A program made the position numbers and the translations under genes. From contig NZ_CAKLBX010000001.1 in the NCBI RefSeq assembly GCF_920987055.1, forward strand, positions 3,675,459 to 3,739,458: 64,000 nt of DNA, written 5' to 3'. The stretch is from Novosphingobium sp. CECT 9465 (GTDB lineage Bacteria > Pseudomonadota > Alphaproteobacteria > Sphingomonadales > Sphingomonadaceae). How positions within the stretch are numbered: the stretch's first letter is position 1; every line of letters begins with the position of its first letter. Below are positions 17,914 through 26,238 of this stretch, in pieces. The notes beneath the pieces are model-generated. The model was given only the letters and a program-made list of their open reading frames with translations. It was not told the DNA's origin and ran no database searches.

Positions 17914-18708
17914 TCACTTTTCGACGGCTGCCTCGCTGCGGCCGGTATCCGGCGTCACCCCGGCCTCACACACCAGCTTGCCCGATCCCATTGACGAGAC
18001 CTTGCAGGTTGCGCGGCCGAAAACCCGCACTTCGCCCGATCCCATGATATTGGCGTTGACGTGGCCGTTGGAAGCAAAGCGCGCATTGCCCGATCCGGCA
18101 ACGTCAACCTTGGCCGTGTCGACGTTCAACCCGTCCATCTCGGCGTCGCCGCTGCCGGCCACGGTCAGCTTCATTTCCTTCGCCTTGCCGCCGGCGCGCA
18201 ATTTGCCTGATCCGACGACATCCACGTTCAGCTTGGTCGCATCGACCGCGCGCGCCTCGACCAGGCCTGATCCCGCCACAACGATCTTCGCTTCGCCGCC
18301 ACCGATCTGGTCAGCCGTCAGATTGCCCGATCCGGCCAACACGACTTCGCTCAGCATCGGCAGGGTCACGTTGACCATGGCCGGGCGCTGTCCAGTGCCC
18401 ATTTTCCAGTCTTCACGCGCAATGCCAAGCTCGCCGTCGGACAAGGCAAAGCGCAGCTTGTCGGCACCTTCGCCTTCGACGGTGATGGCCAGCCTGTCGC
18501 CCCGGATCACGCGGACATTATCGGGGCCAAGCAGCGTGATCGCGGTGGGCGAGGGACCGGTCATGTCAAGCTCGCCCAGCGGCACACCCTTCTTGCCGTT
18601 GAACGAAATGTTCGACGTATCGCAGCCGCCCAGTGCGGTGGCGATGCCAAGCACGGCCACACCGGCCAAGGCACGGATCAGGGGTGCACGAACAAGCGAT
18701 TGCAGCAT
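17914..18708 (-). CDS. DUF2807 (head-GIN) putative auto-adhesin lipoprotein
   Basis: A 264-residue protein with a lipoprotein signal ending LGIATALGGC, then a beta-helix-like domain of DUF2807. Short strands are punctuated by repeated GSG turns (VVLAGSGNL, VVAGSGLVEA, VVGSGKLRA, VAGSGDAEM, VAGSGNARF, IMGSGEV, SMGSGKLV) spaced about 18-22 residues apart. Members are surface or periplasmic proteins of unclear function. The ATG at 18708 opens the signal peptide. A palindrome about 35 bp upstream may regulate it. Confidence 0.88.
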   Translation of the reverse strand: MLQSLVRAPLIRALAGVAVLGIATALGGCDTSNISFNGKKGVPLGELDMTGPSPTAITLLGPDNVRVIRGDRLAITVEGEGADKLRFALSDGELGIAREDWKMGTGQRPAMVNVTLPMLSEVVLAGSGNLTADQIGGGEAKIVVAGSGLVEARAVDATKLNVDVVGSGKLRAGGKAKEMKLTVAGSGDAEMDGLNVDTAKVDVAGSGNARFASNGHVNANIMGSGEVRVFGRATCKVSSMGSGKLVCEAGVTPDTGRSEAAVEK

Positions 18709-18741
18709 CACGGAATCTCTCCTGCCAAACCTTCGTTGACT

Positions 18742-18767
18742 GTATTGCCGATATAACACGGCAATAC
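18742..18767. promoter_or_regulatory. Inverted repeat upstream of the DUF2807 gene
   Basis: GTATTGCCG, an 8-nt spacer ATATAACA, then CGGCAATAC: perfect 9-bp arms around an AT-rich centre, 34 bp before the start codon. It could be an operator overlapping a -10 region or a 5' leader hairpin. Confidence 0.45.
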
Positions 18768-18846
18768 GATCCTCGCCACGTCGTTCGTGGATCGGGACGG
18801 GAGGTTGGTCGGTGCAGGGTGCTGCGCTGCAAGCTTGCCAGCTTGT

Positions 18847-19010
18847 TTCACGCCGAGGCGCAGCGGAGGCCGGGAGCGCCGAGGAAATGCGCAAGGCCGT
18901 CAGGCCATTCTCCCCGCCAACCTCGCCTCGGACCTTGCGGTGAATCAGAAGACGGCTTCGCCGTAAGCGGTATCTCCGCGCACTCTGCTTCCCCTGCGCC
19001 TCAGCGCGAA
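18847..19010. repeat. MITE-like element with diverged inverted ends
   Basis: Seventeen-base ends TTCACGCCGAGGCGCAG (18847-18863) and its imperfect inverted copy (18994-19010, reading TTCGCGCTGAGGCGCAG on the other strand). Similarity extends inward to about 40 bp with gaps. No coding frame lies inside. It resembles the short dispersed GAGGCGCAG-rich repeats of sphingomonads. It is next to the IS110 element, marking this gap as an insertion hot spot. Confidence 0.5.
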
Positions 19011-19091
19011 ACGACCCGCCCGCTCCAGACAAAAGGTGATTATCGTTGGCAAACGCAGGCGCTGTAAACCCACCCCCCAGCCCCTTGTATC

Positions 19092-19120
19092 TGGACGTTG
19101 TTGGTTGATTGCGATGTAAT
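19092..19120 (+). promoter_or_regulatory. Candidate promoter of the IS110 leader RNA
   Basis: TGGACG (19092-19097, 4 of 6 to the -35 consensus), a 17-bp spacer, and TGTAAT (19115-19120, 5 of 6 to the -10 consensus). The predicted start near 19127 falls 2 nt before the perfect palindrome at 19129-19158. Confidence 0.45.
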
Positions 19121-19126
19121 CGGCTG

Positions 19127-19282
19127 ATCGCCGGGGTGGGTGGCCACCCACCCCGGCGCTGCGGTGCTGTCGCCCGTCACCCCTCAGGCAGTAACCGTAA
19201 GGGAGCCTGGGACCAGCACCGCTTGTCACGCACGACCGAATAGTCGGCAGGTGTCTCAACCGTACGGACAAGGCAGGTTACC
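19127..19282 (+). ncRNA. Candidate IS110 bridge RNA / structured leader
   Basis: The noncoding stretch before the transposase holds three successive strong RNA stems. The first is a perfect 30-bp palindrome at 19129-19158 (half-site CGCCGGGGTGGGTGG). The second is a stem GCGGTGCTG (19161-19169) / CAGCACCGC (19214-19222), enclosing an internal loop and an inner CAGGC/GCCTG helix. The third is a stem CTTGTC (19222-19227) / GACAAG (19267-19272) with an inner CGAC/GTCG hairpin. IS110 recombinases are known to use a bridge RNA from the element's noncoding end, with a 5' stem-loop and two looped guide domains; the layout here matches that plan. The exact ends and guide loops are inferred. Confidence 0.5.
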
Positions 19283-20212
19283 GTGATCGAAACGATTTGT
19301 GGAGTGGATGTTAGCAAGGCCTGGCTTGATGGCTGGATCGAGGCCGGCGGCTATCGCCGGTTCGCCAATGATGAGGCGGGGATTGCTGCGTTGGTGGACT
19401 GGGCCGGTCGCCATGGCGCAGGGCTGGTGGTGATGGAATCCAGTGGCGGGCTCGAACAGGACGCATTCCTGGCGCTGTGGCGCGCAGGCATGCCCTGTGC
19501 CCTGACCAATCCCAGAGCGGTACGGCATTTTGCCGAGGCGATGGGGCGGCTGGAGAAGACCGACCGTATCGATGCAGAGGTCATCGCCTGCTTTGCTGCG
19601 GCACGGCGGCTACGGCCAACGCCGCCACCTTGCGACGAACAACAAAGGCTTAGCGCGCTTTCTGCCCGGTTGCGGCAAGTGACAGGCGATATCACGGTGC
19701 AAAAGCAGCGCCTGCATTCCACCCGCGATCCGCTTGCCCTTGCCAGCCTGAAAGAGGCCATCGCCTTCTTCAATACCCAAGCCAAAGCGCTGGCCCGTGA
19801 AATCGCAGGCCTGATCGAACACGATCCCGTCTGGACCGCGCTTGATCGCACACTGCGCTCGGTCAAGGGCGTGGCAGATCGCACCGTTGCCACCCTGCTG
19901 GCCGAACTGCCCGAAATCGGAACCCTGTCGAACAAGGCCATCGCCAAACTTGCAGGCCTTGCGCCCATCGCGAACGACAGCGGCAAACGATCCGGTGCCC
20001 GATCTATCCGTGGTGGAAGAAGCTCTGTCCGCTCGATCCTCTTCCTCGTCGCCGACATCGTGCGAAAATTCGATCCGGCCATGGCAGAGTTCCGCCAACG
20101 CCTGCTCGACCAAGGTAAACCCAAAATGGTCGTCCGCATCGCCCTCGCCCGAAAACTGCTCGTCCGACTCAACGCAAAAGCACGCGAAACAAGAGCTGAA
20201 ATTGGTCAGTGA
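19283..20212 (+). mobile_element. IS110-family transposase (DEDD recombinase)
   Basis: A complete 309-residue recombinase. The N-terminal RuvC-like domain carries the DEDD residues: Asp9 in GVDVSK, Glu52 in VMESSGG, and Asp94/Asp97 in KTDRIDA. The C-terminal Transposase_20 domain has SVKGVADRTVATLLAELPEIG (helix-hairpin-helix-like) and GLAPIANDSGKRSGARSIRGGRSSVRSILF, holding the serine used in this family. The frame is intact, so it may be active. It starts at ATCGAAACG's preceding GTG at 19283, after AAGGCAGG. No terminal inverted repeats are obvious, as expected for IS110. Confidence 0.9.
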
Positions 20213-20340
20213 CACTTGACCTGTCAGATAGTCGCTCCCTTTAGGGAGGGGGCCGAGACTTGCGCTTCTGCAAGAAGCATTAGTCGCAGCGGGGAGGGTG
20301 CTCTACGGCCCGTGTTTGCAAACGGCATAATCGCCAAAGA
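20213..20340. repeat. IS110 right flank with short palindromic repeats
   Basis: There is no gene here. It contains CTCCCTTTAGGGAG, a CTTGCGCTTCTGCAAG hairpin, and one copy (20315-20349) of a 35-bp sequence that recurs at 34888-34922 and, inverted, at 34737-34769. The right end of the IS probably falls in the first tens of bases, but I cannot place it. Confidence 0.4.
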
Positions 20341-20370
20341 AAAAGGCCCCCGGTTTCCCGGAGGCCTTTT
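20341..20370 (-). terminator. Terminator of carD
   Basis: Read leftward: AAAAGGCCTCCGGG, loop AAA, then ACCGGGGGCCTTTT, continuing into further T residues. The arms pair with one mismatch. It lies 24 bp after the carD stop. Confidence 0.85.
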
Positions 20371-20394
20371 GCTGCGCTTTAGCGGAGAAGCGGA

Positions 20395-20919
20395 TCAGAC
20401 CGTTTCGTAGTACTTTGGCGCGTGTTCGTTGAGGATCGCGAGGATCTTCTTGAGCGCGGCAGGCTCGTCGGTCTTTTCCATCGCCGCGAGTTCACGCGCA
20501 AGGCGCGACGAAGCCGCTTCGAAGATCTGCCGTTCGGAATAGGACTGTTCGGGCTGGTCGTCCGCACGGAACAGGTCGCGCGTCACTTCGGCGATCGAAA
20601 CCAAATCGCCCGAATTGATTTTCGCTTCATATTCCTGGGCGCGGCGCGACCACATGGTGCGCTTGACCTTGGGCTTGCCCTTGAGCGTATCGAGCGCTTC
20701 GCGCAGCGTCTTGTCCGAAGACAGCTTGCGCATGCCGATGGCTTCGACCTTGTTTACCGGAACGCGCAGCGTCATGCGTTCCTTTTCGAAGCGCAGCACA
20801 TAGAGCTGCAGCTTCATGCCGGCAATTTCTTCGTCCTGAAGTTCGACCACCCGGCCGACACCATGCTTTGGATAAACGACGTAGTCCCCAACATCGAAGG
20901 CGAGAGCCTTGACTGCCAT
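20395..20919 (-). CDS. carD: CarD/CdnL-type transcription factor
   Basis: A 174-residue RNA-polymerase-binding regulator that stabilises the open promoter complex, notably at rRNA promoters. The N-terminal Tudor-like interaction domain (FDVGDYVVYPKHGVGRVVELQDEEIAGMKLQLYVLRFE) is followed by a helical DNA-binding domain with KPKVKRTMWSRRAQEYEAKINSGDLVSIAEVTRDLFR. The length and ends are usual for alphaproteobacterial CdnL. It is transcribed alone with its own terminator. Confidence 0.95.
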   Translation of the reverse strand: MAVKALAFDVGDYVVYPKHGVGRVVELQDEEIAGMKLQLYVLRFEKERMTLRVPVNKVEAIGMRKLSSDKTLREALDTLKGKPKVKRTMWSRRAQEYEAKINSGDLVSIAEVTRDLFRADDQPEQSYSERQIFEAASSRLARELAAMEKTDEPAALKKILAILNEHAPKYYETV

Positions 20920-21233
20920 TGGTATTCCTTTCGACGCGGGCGGGACGTGCCAGCGGTCGCGGGGTGCTTCATCGGGGAGAAAGCATCAAGGCACCGCCCA
21001 TCAGGCGGTCTTGCGAGGCCCAGCGATCCGTTTGCTTTTCTGTCCTGCCTTTTCGTGGTGAAAAGACGCCGGACAGGTATGAACCCACCGGCGCTTGGCT
21101 AAGGGTATAACACTTCGGCAATAAAATTACCAGCCCTGTATGTGCGCAACGCACACGAAATAGCCTGTCACCGCCAGATCGGCGGCAACAGGGCCGATTT
21201 CAGCACGGGATGACGCGGCGCAAACGCGCCGGA
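20920..21233. other. Intergenic region upstream of carD
   Basis: No convincing gene is visible. The stretch must hold the carD promoter and the 3' end of fdxA transcription. A GTGCG-CAA-CGCAC hairpin (about 21148-21160) and a GGCGC-GTTT-GCGCC hairpin beside the fdxA stop are visible; neither has a clear T run. Confidence 0.5.
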
Positions 21234-21572
21234 TCAGTCACCTTCGCCCGGCTCTGCCGAGAAGTACTTGTCGAACTTGCCTTCTTCGCCCTTGTGCTCA
21301 TCAGCATCGTCGGGCGCATCCTTCTTCGCCGTGATATTGGGCCATTCGGCCGAGAACTTCGCATTCAATTCAAGCCACTGCTCCAGGCCTGATTCGGTAT
21401 CGGGCAGGATGGCTTCGGCCGGACATTCGGGTTCGCACACGCCGCAATCGATGCATTCGCTGGGGTTGATTACCAGCATGTTTTCGCCCTCATAGAAGCA
21501 GTCGACGGGGCAAACCTCGACGCAATCCATGAATTTGCAGCGAATGCAGGCATCTGTGACGACATAGGTCAT
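21234..21572 (-). CDS. fdxA: Seven-iron ferredoxin FdxA
   Basis: A 112-residue [3Fe-4S][4Fe-4S] ferredoxin. Cysteines at 9, 12, 17, 21, 25, 40, 43, 46 and 50 match the Azotobacter ferredoxin I pattern with a one-residue offset: 9, 17 and 50 for the 3Fe cluster and 21, 40, 43 and 46 for the 4Fe cluster. The acidic C-terminal extension ([22 protein letters not shown]) is normal for the type. It is a low-potential electron carrier in the cytosol. It is preceded on the same strand by the S4 protein, 60 bp away. Confidence 0.96.
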   Translation of the reverse strand: MTYVVTDACIRCKFMDCVEVCPVDCFYEGENMLVINPSECIDCGVCEPECPAEAILPDTESGLEQWLELNAKFSAEWPNITAKKDAPDDADEHKGEEGKFDKYFSAEPGEGD

Positions 21573-21632
21573 GGCGAATTTCGTCCCTCAGTATCTCTTT
21601 GAAGCCGTGCTAGAGGCCTTGTACCCGGATCG

Positions 21633-21905
21633 TCAAGAGTCCAGATTTTCCGTGGCACCATCGAGTACCCGATAGCAACCCTGCGCTTCCACGGCCGGTC
21701 CGCGCCGTTCCGGCAAGGTCAGAACCTCGATCACCCGGACCCGTGTCGGCAAAGGGAGCACCAGGACATCGCCGCACTTCACATCCGCGCTTGCACGAGC
21801 GACACGGCGGCCATTGATGCGGATGTGGCCATCGGCCACCCATTCCTGCGCCATTCCGCGTGAACCGGAAAATCGCAGGAACCACAACACCTTGTCGATC
21901 CGCAA
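21633..21905 (-). CDS. RNA-binding S4 domain protein (Hsp15/HslR-like)
   Basis: A 90-residue S4-fold protein: MRIDKVLWFLRFSGSRGMAQEWVADGHIRINGRRV is the S4 motif, followed by KCGDVLVLPL. The E. coli homologue HslR (Hsp15) rescues stalled 50S subunits carrying peptidyl-tRNA. It starts 13 bp after the Suv3-like helicase stop, so both RNA-acting proteins are likely made from one message. Confidence 0.9.
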   Translation of the reverse strand: MRIDKVLWFLRFSGSRGMAQEWVADGHIRINGRRVARASADVKCGDVLVLPLPTRVRVIEVLTLPERRGPAVEAQGCYRVLDGATENLDS

Positions 21906-21918
21906 TGCGCGTTCTCCC

Positions 21919-24489
21919 TTACCGTGTCACAAGTTCCGCCAACGCGGCAAATGCGCCGGTGGATGGCGGCACCGGCGCCACCTTCTGCACTGTGCCCTGA
22001 CGCACAGGTCGCCATTCCCACAGCGGCGGCATAGCAGGCCCGTAAGCGCCCTGTGACAGGACACGACCCGTGAACACGCGAAAGCCGCCTGCGCGCAGCA
22101 AGGCTGCAAAGCTTGCGGTCGAAAGCCCCATCGACCGCGCCAGCGCAGGATCGACGAAGAAGCGCCGTCCCCTGGCAGTCAATCGCGTGCGGTGGGCGGC
22201 GTGCAGCAGTTTTTCGGCAAGGTCCACGCGCAGCGATTCCGCGCCAAGGCGGCGATACCCGGCAACAGCCTGCTTGCCCCCGATTACCCGGCTGGCCGTT
22301 TCAGGTGTGGCGATAAGCGCTTTCGCTCCCCACACCCATGCCAGCGTGGCCCAAAGACCAAGCGGCACCGGCCGCAGCATCGCCGGCACGAACAGGTCCA
22401 GTGCGCCGATCCTGACGCCCAGCTTCTTCATGCGTTCGCGTTGCGCCGGATCGAGCCGATCAAGGCCAGACCCTTCACGCGGCAACACGCCGCCCGCCTC
22501 GACCAGATGCAGCAGCAAGGCGCGCAGGTTCGCGCCGGATTCGCTGGCACGGCTTGCCTCGTCAAGCGTGACCAGCGGAGCCAACAGCCGTGCAACATGG
22601 GCAGAAAACCAGTCCTGCATTCCCTGTACCACCCGGCCTTTCAACACAGGTGAAAGGCGGTCGAGCGCCGCATCGGGCTTGATTCGCGGCTTCAGAAGAC
22701 TGCGCCCGCGCTCCAGTCGTGCCACCGCAATTCCGCGCCACACCAGCGCGTCCTTCTCCAGCACCAGCCCGTCCGCCTTGGCAGCGCTCGCAATCAGTTC
22801 AACACCGCGCGCTTCCAGCAGGCCAGGCAAATGTCGTTCAGCCGCTGCCAGCAGCAATTTACGGTCAGCCGCGCGCGCCAGGGGATCGACAACGAACCGG
22901 AAGCCCTCAAGGTGGCCAATGGGTTCATCGTCCACCAGCACCGCCCCGGAATCGCACAGCCGCACCGGCAAAAGACCTGCATCGGCCCCTGCCTTGCGCA
23001 TCAGCACGGTGGTACGGCGGTTCACGAAACGCTCGGTCAGCCGCGCGTGCAGGGCATCGGACAGCCGCGTTTCCACCGCCCGCGCGCGCGCCGCCATCTC
23101 ATCGTGCGCCAGCACCCAATCGGCCCGCTGTGCGATGTACGACCATGACCGGATTGCCGAAATTCGCCCTTGCAGCGTGTCGATATCCCCTGTTGGAACA
23201 TCGAGCTGGGCAATCGCCTGCGCCACGAAATCGGCACCGAGATAACCATGGCGCAAGTCCTGCCACAACCGCGCGACAAACCGGCTGTGCGTCTCCTCGC
23301 CCTGCTGGCGGAAATCGGGCAGACGGCATACATCCCAGAAACGCCGGACCATCCGCGCACCCCGAACGTCGGACGTATCCGGTTCTTCGGCCAGCCGTTT
23401 CAGCACTGCCAGATCGATGGACTGCGGCGGCGTTGCCAGTTCGGGCCGTGGCGGCACACTTTCCAGATCCTCGATCAGCGTCGCCAGGCTGTCGAACCGT
23501 GGCTCGGCTTCGCGCCAGAACAACCGGGTCAGCGGCGGGAAGCGATGCTCCTCGATCGCGTAGATTTCTTCCGGGGTGAACTCAGGATCATGCCCGCCCC
23601 CCATGGTTCCCTGGCCCGCCAGCGTACCAAACGTGCCATCGCGCTGGTGCCGCCCGGCGCGGCCTGCGATCTGCGCCATTTCCGCCGTGGTCAACCGGCG
23701 CTGACGGTGGCCGTCGAACTTCGAAAGCCCCGCGAATGCCACGTGATGCACATCCAGGTTCAGCCCCATCCCGATGGCATCGGTCGCCACAAGATAATCC
23801 ACTTCGCCCGACTGATACATTGCCACCTGGGCGTTGCGCGTCTGTGGTGATAGCGCACCCATCACCACCGCCGCGCCACCCCGGAAACGGCGCAGCATTT
23901 CCGCCATCACATAAACCTGCTCGGCACTGAACGCGACAATCGCGCTGCGCGGAGGAATGCGCGAGAGCTTCTTTGCGCCGACATGCGTCAGCGTGGAAAA
24001 ACGCGGGCGTGAGACGATTTCCGCTTCGGGCACCAGCGCCTTGATCATCGGCTGCAAGGTCGCCGATCCCAGCAGCATCGTTTCCTCGCGCCCGCGCGTG
24101 TGCAACAGGCGGTCGGTGAACACATGGCCGCGTTCGGGATCGGCGGAAAGCTGGGCTTCATCGAGTGCCACGAAGGCAAGATCAGGGCGCGAAGGCATCG
24201 CCTCCACCGTACACAAGTGCCAGCGCGCGCCTTTCGGCTCGATCCGTTCCTCGCCGGTGATCAGCGCAACCTTGTCATGTCCCTTGATCGCGCAGACCCG
24301 GTCATAGACCTCGCGCGCCAGCAACCGCAGCGGAAAGCCGATGGCGCCCGATGAATGCGCGCAAAGGCGTTCGATCGCCAGATGCGTCTTGCCGGTGTTG
24401 GTCGGGCCGAGCACGGCCTTGACCGCGCCGGTATGGGCAGTCCGCCGGGGCTGGGCGGGCGTAGTCCGGGTTGGCGTGCGGGTTGCCAT
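21919..24489 (-). CDS. Suv3-like ATP-dependent RNA helicase
   Basis: An 856-residue superfamily 2 helicase related to the mitochondrial degradosome helicase SUV3. Motif I GPTNTGKT (about 28-35), motif II DEAQ, motif III GSAT, and motif VI QIAGRAGRHQRDGTFGT are visible, plus LVATDAIGMGLNLDVHHVAF. A long C-terminal half ends WEWRPVRQG. It probably works in RNA turnover with PNPase or RNase R. Start choice is uncertain: ATG at 24489 or 24513, or TTG at 24525; none has a clear ribosome-binding site. It lies just downstream of rho. Confidence 0.88.
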   Translation of the reverse strand: MATRTPTRTTPAQPRRTAHTGAVKAVLGPTNTGKTHLAIERLCAHSSGAIGFPLRLLAREVYDRVCAIKGHDKVALITGEERIEPKGARWHLCTVEAMPSRPDLAFVALDEAQLSADPERGHVFTDRLLHTRGREETMLLGSATLQPMIKALVPEAEIVSRPRFSTLTHVGAKKLSRIPPRSAIVAFSAEQVYVMAEMLRRFRGGAAVVMGALSPQTRNAQVAMYQSGEVDYLVATDAIGMGLNLDVHHVAFAGLSKFDGHRQRRLTTAEMAQIAGRAGRHQRDGTFGTLAGQGTMGGGHDPEFTPEEIYAIEEHRFPPLTRLFWREAEPRFDSLATLIEDLESVPPRPELATPPQSIDLAVLKRLAEEPDTSDVRGARMVRRFWDVCRLPDFRQQGEETHSRFVARLWQDLRHGYLGADFVAQAIAQLDVPTGDIDTLQGRISAIRSWSYIAQRADWVLAHDEMAARARAVETRLSDALHARLTERFVNRRTTVLMRKAGADAGLLPVRLCDSGAVLVDDEPIGHLEGFRFVVDPLARAADRKLLLAAAERHLPGLLEARGVELIASAAKADGLVLEKDALVWRGIAVARLERGRSLLKPRIKPDAALDRLSPVLKGRVVQGMQDWFSAHVARLLAPLVTLDEASRASESGANLRALLLHLVEAGGVLPREGSGLDRLDPAQRERMKKLGVRIGALDLFVPAMLRPVPLGLWATLAWVWGAKALIATPETASRVIGGKQAVAGYRRLGAESLRVDLAEKLLHAAHRTRLTARGRRFFVDPALARSMGLSTASFAALLRAGGFRVFTGRVLSQGAYGPAMPPLWEWRPVRQGTVQKVAPVPPSTGAFAALAELVTR

Positions 24490-24527
24490 GGATGCGAATG
24501 TGGCGGGCATCATGCGCCGAAACAAGC

Positions 24528-24554
24528 GAGGGCGAGGAATTTATCCCCGCCCTC
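24528..24554 (-). terminator. Hairpin between rho and the Suv3-like helicase gene
   Basis: Seven-base-pair stem GAGGGCG/CGCCCTC with a 13-nt loop that can add two G-C pairs, followed leftward by GCTTGTTT. A weak intrinsic terminator or attenuator after rho. Confidence 0.45.
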
Positions 24555-24579
24555 AATCTCTTGCCCGAAATGTCAGGCC

Positions 24580-25836
24580 TTACTGGTTCATCGTGGCGAA
24601 GAAATCCTCGTTGGTCTTGGATTCCTTCATCTTGTCGAGCAGGAACTCCATCGCATCGATGGTGCCCATCTGCATCAGGATGCGGCGCAGGACCCACATC
24701 TTCGAAAGTTGATCCTTGGCGACGAGCAATTCTTCCTTGCGGGTGCCGCTCTTGCCCACGTCGAGCGCCGGGAAGATGCGCTTGTCCGCAACCTTGCGGT
24801 CCAGCACGATTTCACTGTTGCCAGTGCCCTTGAACTCTTCAAAGATCACTTCGTCCATGCGGCTGCCGGTATCGATCAGCGCGGTGGCGATAATGGAAAG
24901 CGAGCCGCCTTCCTCGATGTTGCGCGCCGCACCGAAGAAGCGCTTGGGGCGCTGCAGGGCGTTGGCGTCAACACCGCCGGTCAGCACCTTGCCCGATGAC
25001 GGAACAACCGTGTTGTAGGCACGGCCAAGGCGCGTGATCGAATCCAGAAGGATCACCACGTCGCGCTTGTGTTCGACCAGGCGCTTGGCCTTTTCGATCA
25101 CCATTTCGGCCACTTGAACGTGCCGGGTGGCAGGCTCGTCGAAGGTCGAGGAGATGACCTCGCCCTTCACGCTGCGCTGCATGTCGGTGACTTCTTCCGG
25201 GCGTTCATCGACCAGCAGGACGATCAGGAACACTTCAGGATGATTGTCGGTGATCGCCTTGGCCATGTTCTGCAGCAGCACGGTTTTGCCAGTGCGCGGC
25301 GGGGCGACGATCAGTGCGCGCTGGCCCTTGCCCTGCGGGCTGACCAGATCGATCACGCGCGCCGACTTGTCCTTGACCGTAGGGTCCAGCGTGTCGAGGC
25401 GCAGGCGCTCATCCGGGTAAAGCGGCGTCAGGTTATCGAAGTTGACGCGGTGGCGCACCGCATCGGGATCATCGAAGTTGACCTTGATCAGCCGCGTGAT
25501 CGAAAAATAGCGCTCCCCATCCTTGGGTGCGCGCACTTCGCCTTCCACGGTATCGCCCGTGCGCAGTCCCCATTTGCGGACCTGATTGGGCGAAACGTAG
25601 ATGTCGTCCGGCCCGGCAAGGTAATTGGCTTCGGGGCTGCGCAGGAAGCCGAAGCCATCCGGCAGGACTTCGATCGTGCCGATGCCGAGGATTTCCTCGC
25701 CATCTTCGGCCATTTCCTTGAGGATCGCAAACATCAGGTCCTGGCGGCGCAATGTGCTCGCGCCTTCGACCTCAAGCTCTTCGGCCATCTGGACCAGCTC
25801 GGCGGGGGGTGTCTTCTTCAAGTCTTTCAAATGCAT
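24580..25836 (-). CDS. rho: Transcription termination factor Rho
   Basis: A 418-residue hexameric RNA translocase. N-terminal [40 protein letters not shown] leads to the RNA-binding cold-shock-like domain ([17 protein letters not shown]), then the ATPase with Walker [22 protein letters not shown], and the R- and Q-loop regions. I take the ATG at 25836, matching the usual MHLKDLKK start; an in-frame TTG at 25851 would add five residues. Confidence 0.97.
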   Translation of the reverse strand: MHLKDLKKTPPAELVQMAEELEVEGASTLRRQDLMFAILKEMAEDGEEILGIGTIEVLPDGFGFLRSPEANYLAGPDDIYVSPNQVRKWGLRTGDTVEGEVRAPKDGERYFSITRLIKVNFDDPDAVRHRVNFDNLTPLYPDERLRLDTLDPTVKDKSARVIDLVSPQGKGQRALIVAPPRTGKTVLLQNMAKAITDNHPEVFLIVLLVDERPEEVTDMQRSVKGEVISSTFDEPATRHVQVAEMVIEKAKRLVEHKRDVVILLDSITRLGRAYNTVVPSSGKVLTGGVDANALQRPKRFFGAARNIEEGGSLSIIATALIDTGSRMDEVIFEEFKGTGNSEIVLDRKVADKRIFPALDVGKSGTRKEELLVAKDQLSKMWVLRRILMQMGTIDAMEFLLDKMKESKTNEDFFATMNQ

Positions 25837-26082
25837 ATCACGGGTATCCAAGGCAAAGGCTGGAAATGGCCGGAAGCCTCTAAAGGGCTTGGAGAAAGCG
25901 AGAGGGCGGCTGCAACGGGGCAGCGCATCTGTTTCCGGTCGGTCGCGGAGATATTCCTGCGCGCAGGCTTAGTCAATCACGCAGAATCATTCGCGTGGAA
26001 ACCTAGGCCGTGGCAAAGTGTTGGCAGGATGGAGCCGGAGAAAATCCGGCCCGCACGAGAGACCTGAAGAGAGATACGTCCG

Positions 26083-26238
26083 ATGATCAAGCTGCCCCGC
26101 CATCGTCCCCCGTTCCCGCGCACTGCCGCACCACAGCCCAAGGCCAACGCCTGGGGATCGCAATGGAAGCAATTGCGCGCACCGGCCACACTGCTGCGCA
26201 ATGCGATGCGCGATGGTTTGCGAACCCTGCGCGGTTAA
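26083..26238 (+). CDS. Possible small basic protein (51 aa)
   Basis: An ATG frame encoding MIKLPRHRPPFPRTAAPQPK and on to RDGLRTLRG. It is strongly basic, Pro-rich at the start, without a recognised domain, and has a purine-rich GAAGAGAG upstream. It is the only reading frame in the gap between rho and hemJ and overlaps the convergent hemJ stop by 4 nt. It could be chance. Confidence 0.3.
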   Translation: MIKLPRHRPPFPRTAAPQPKANAWGSQWKQLRAPATLLRNAMRDGLRTLRG

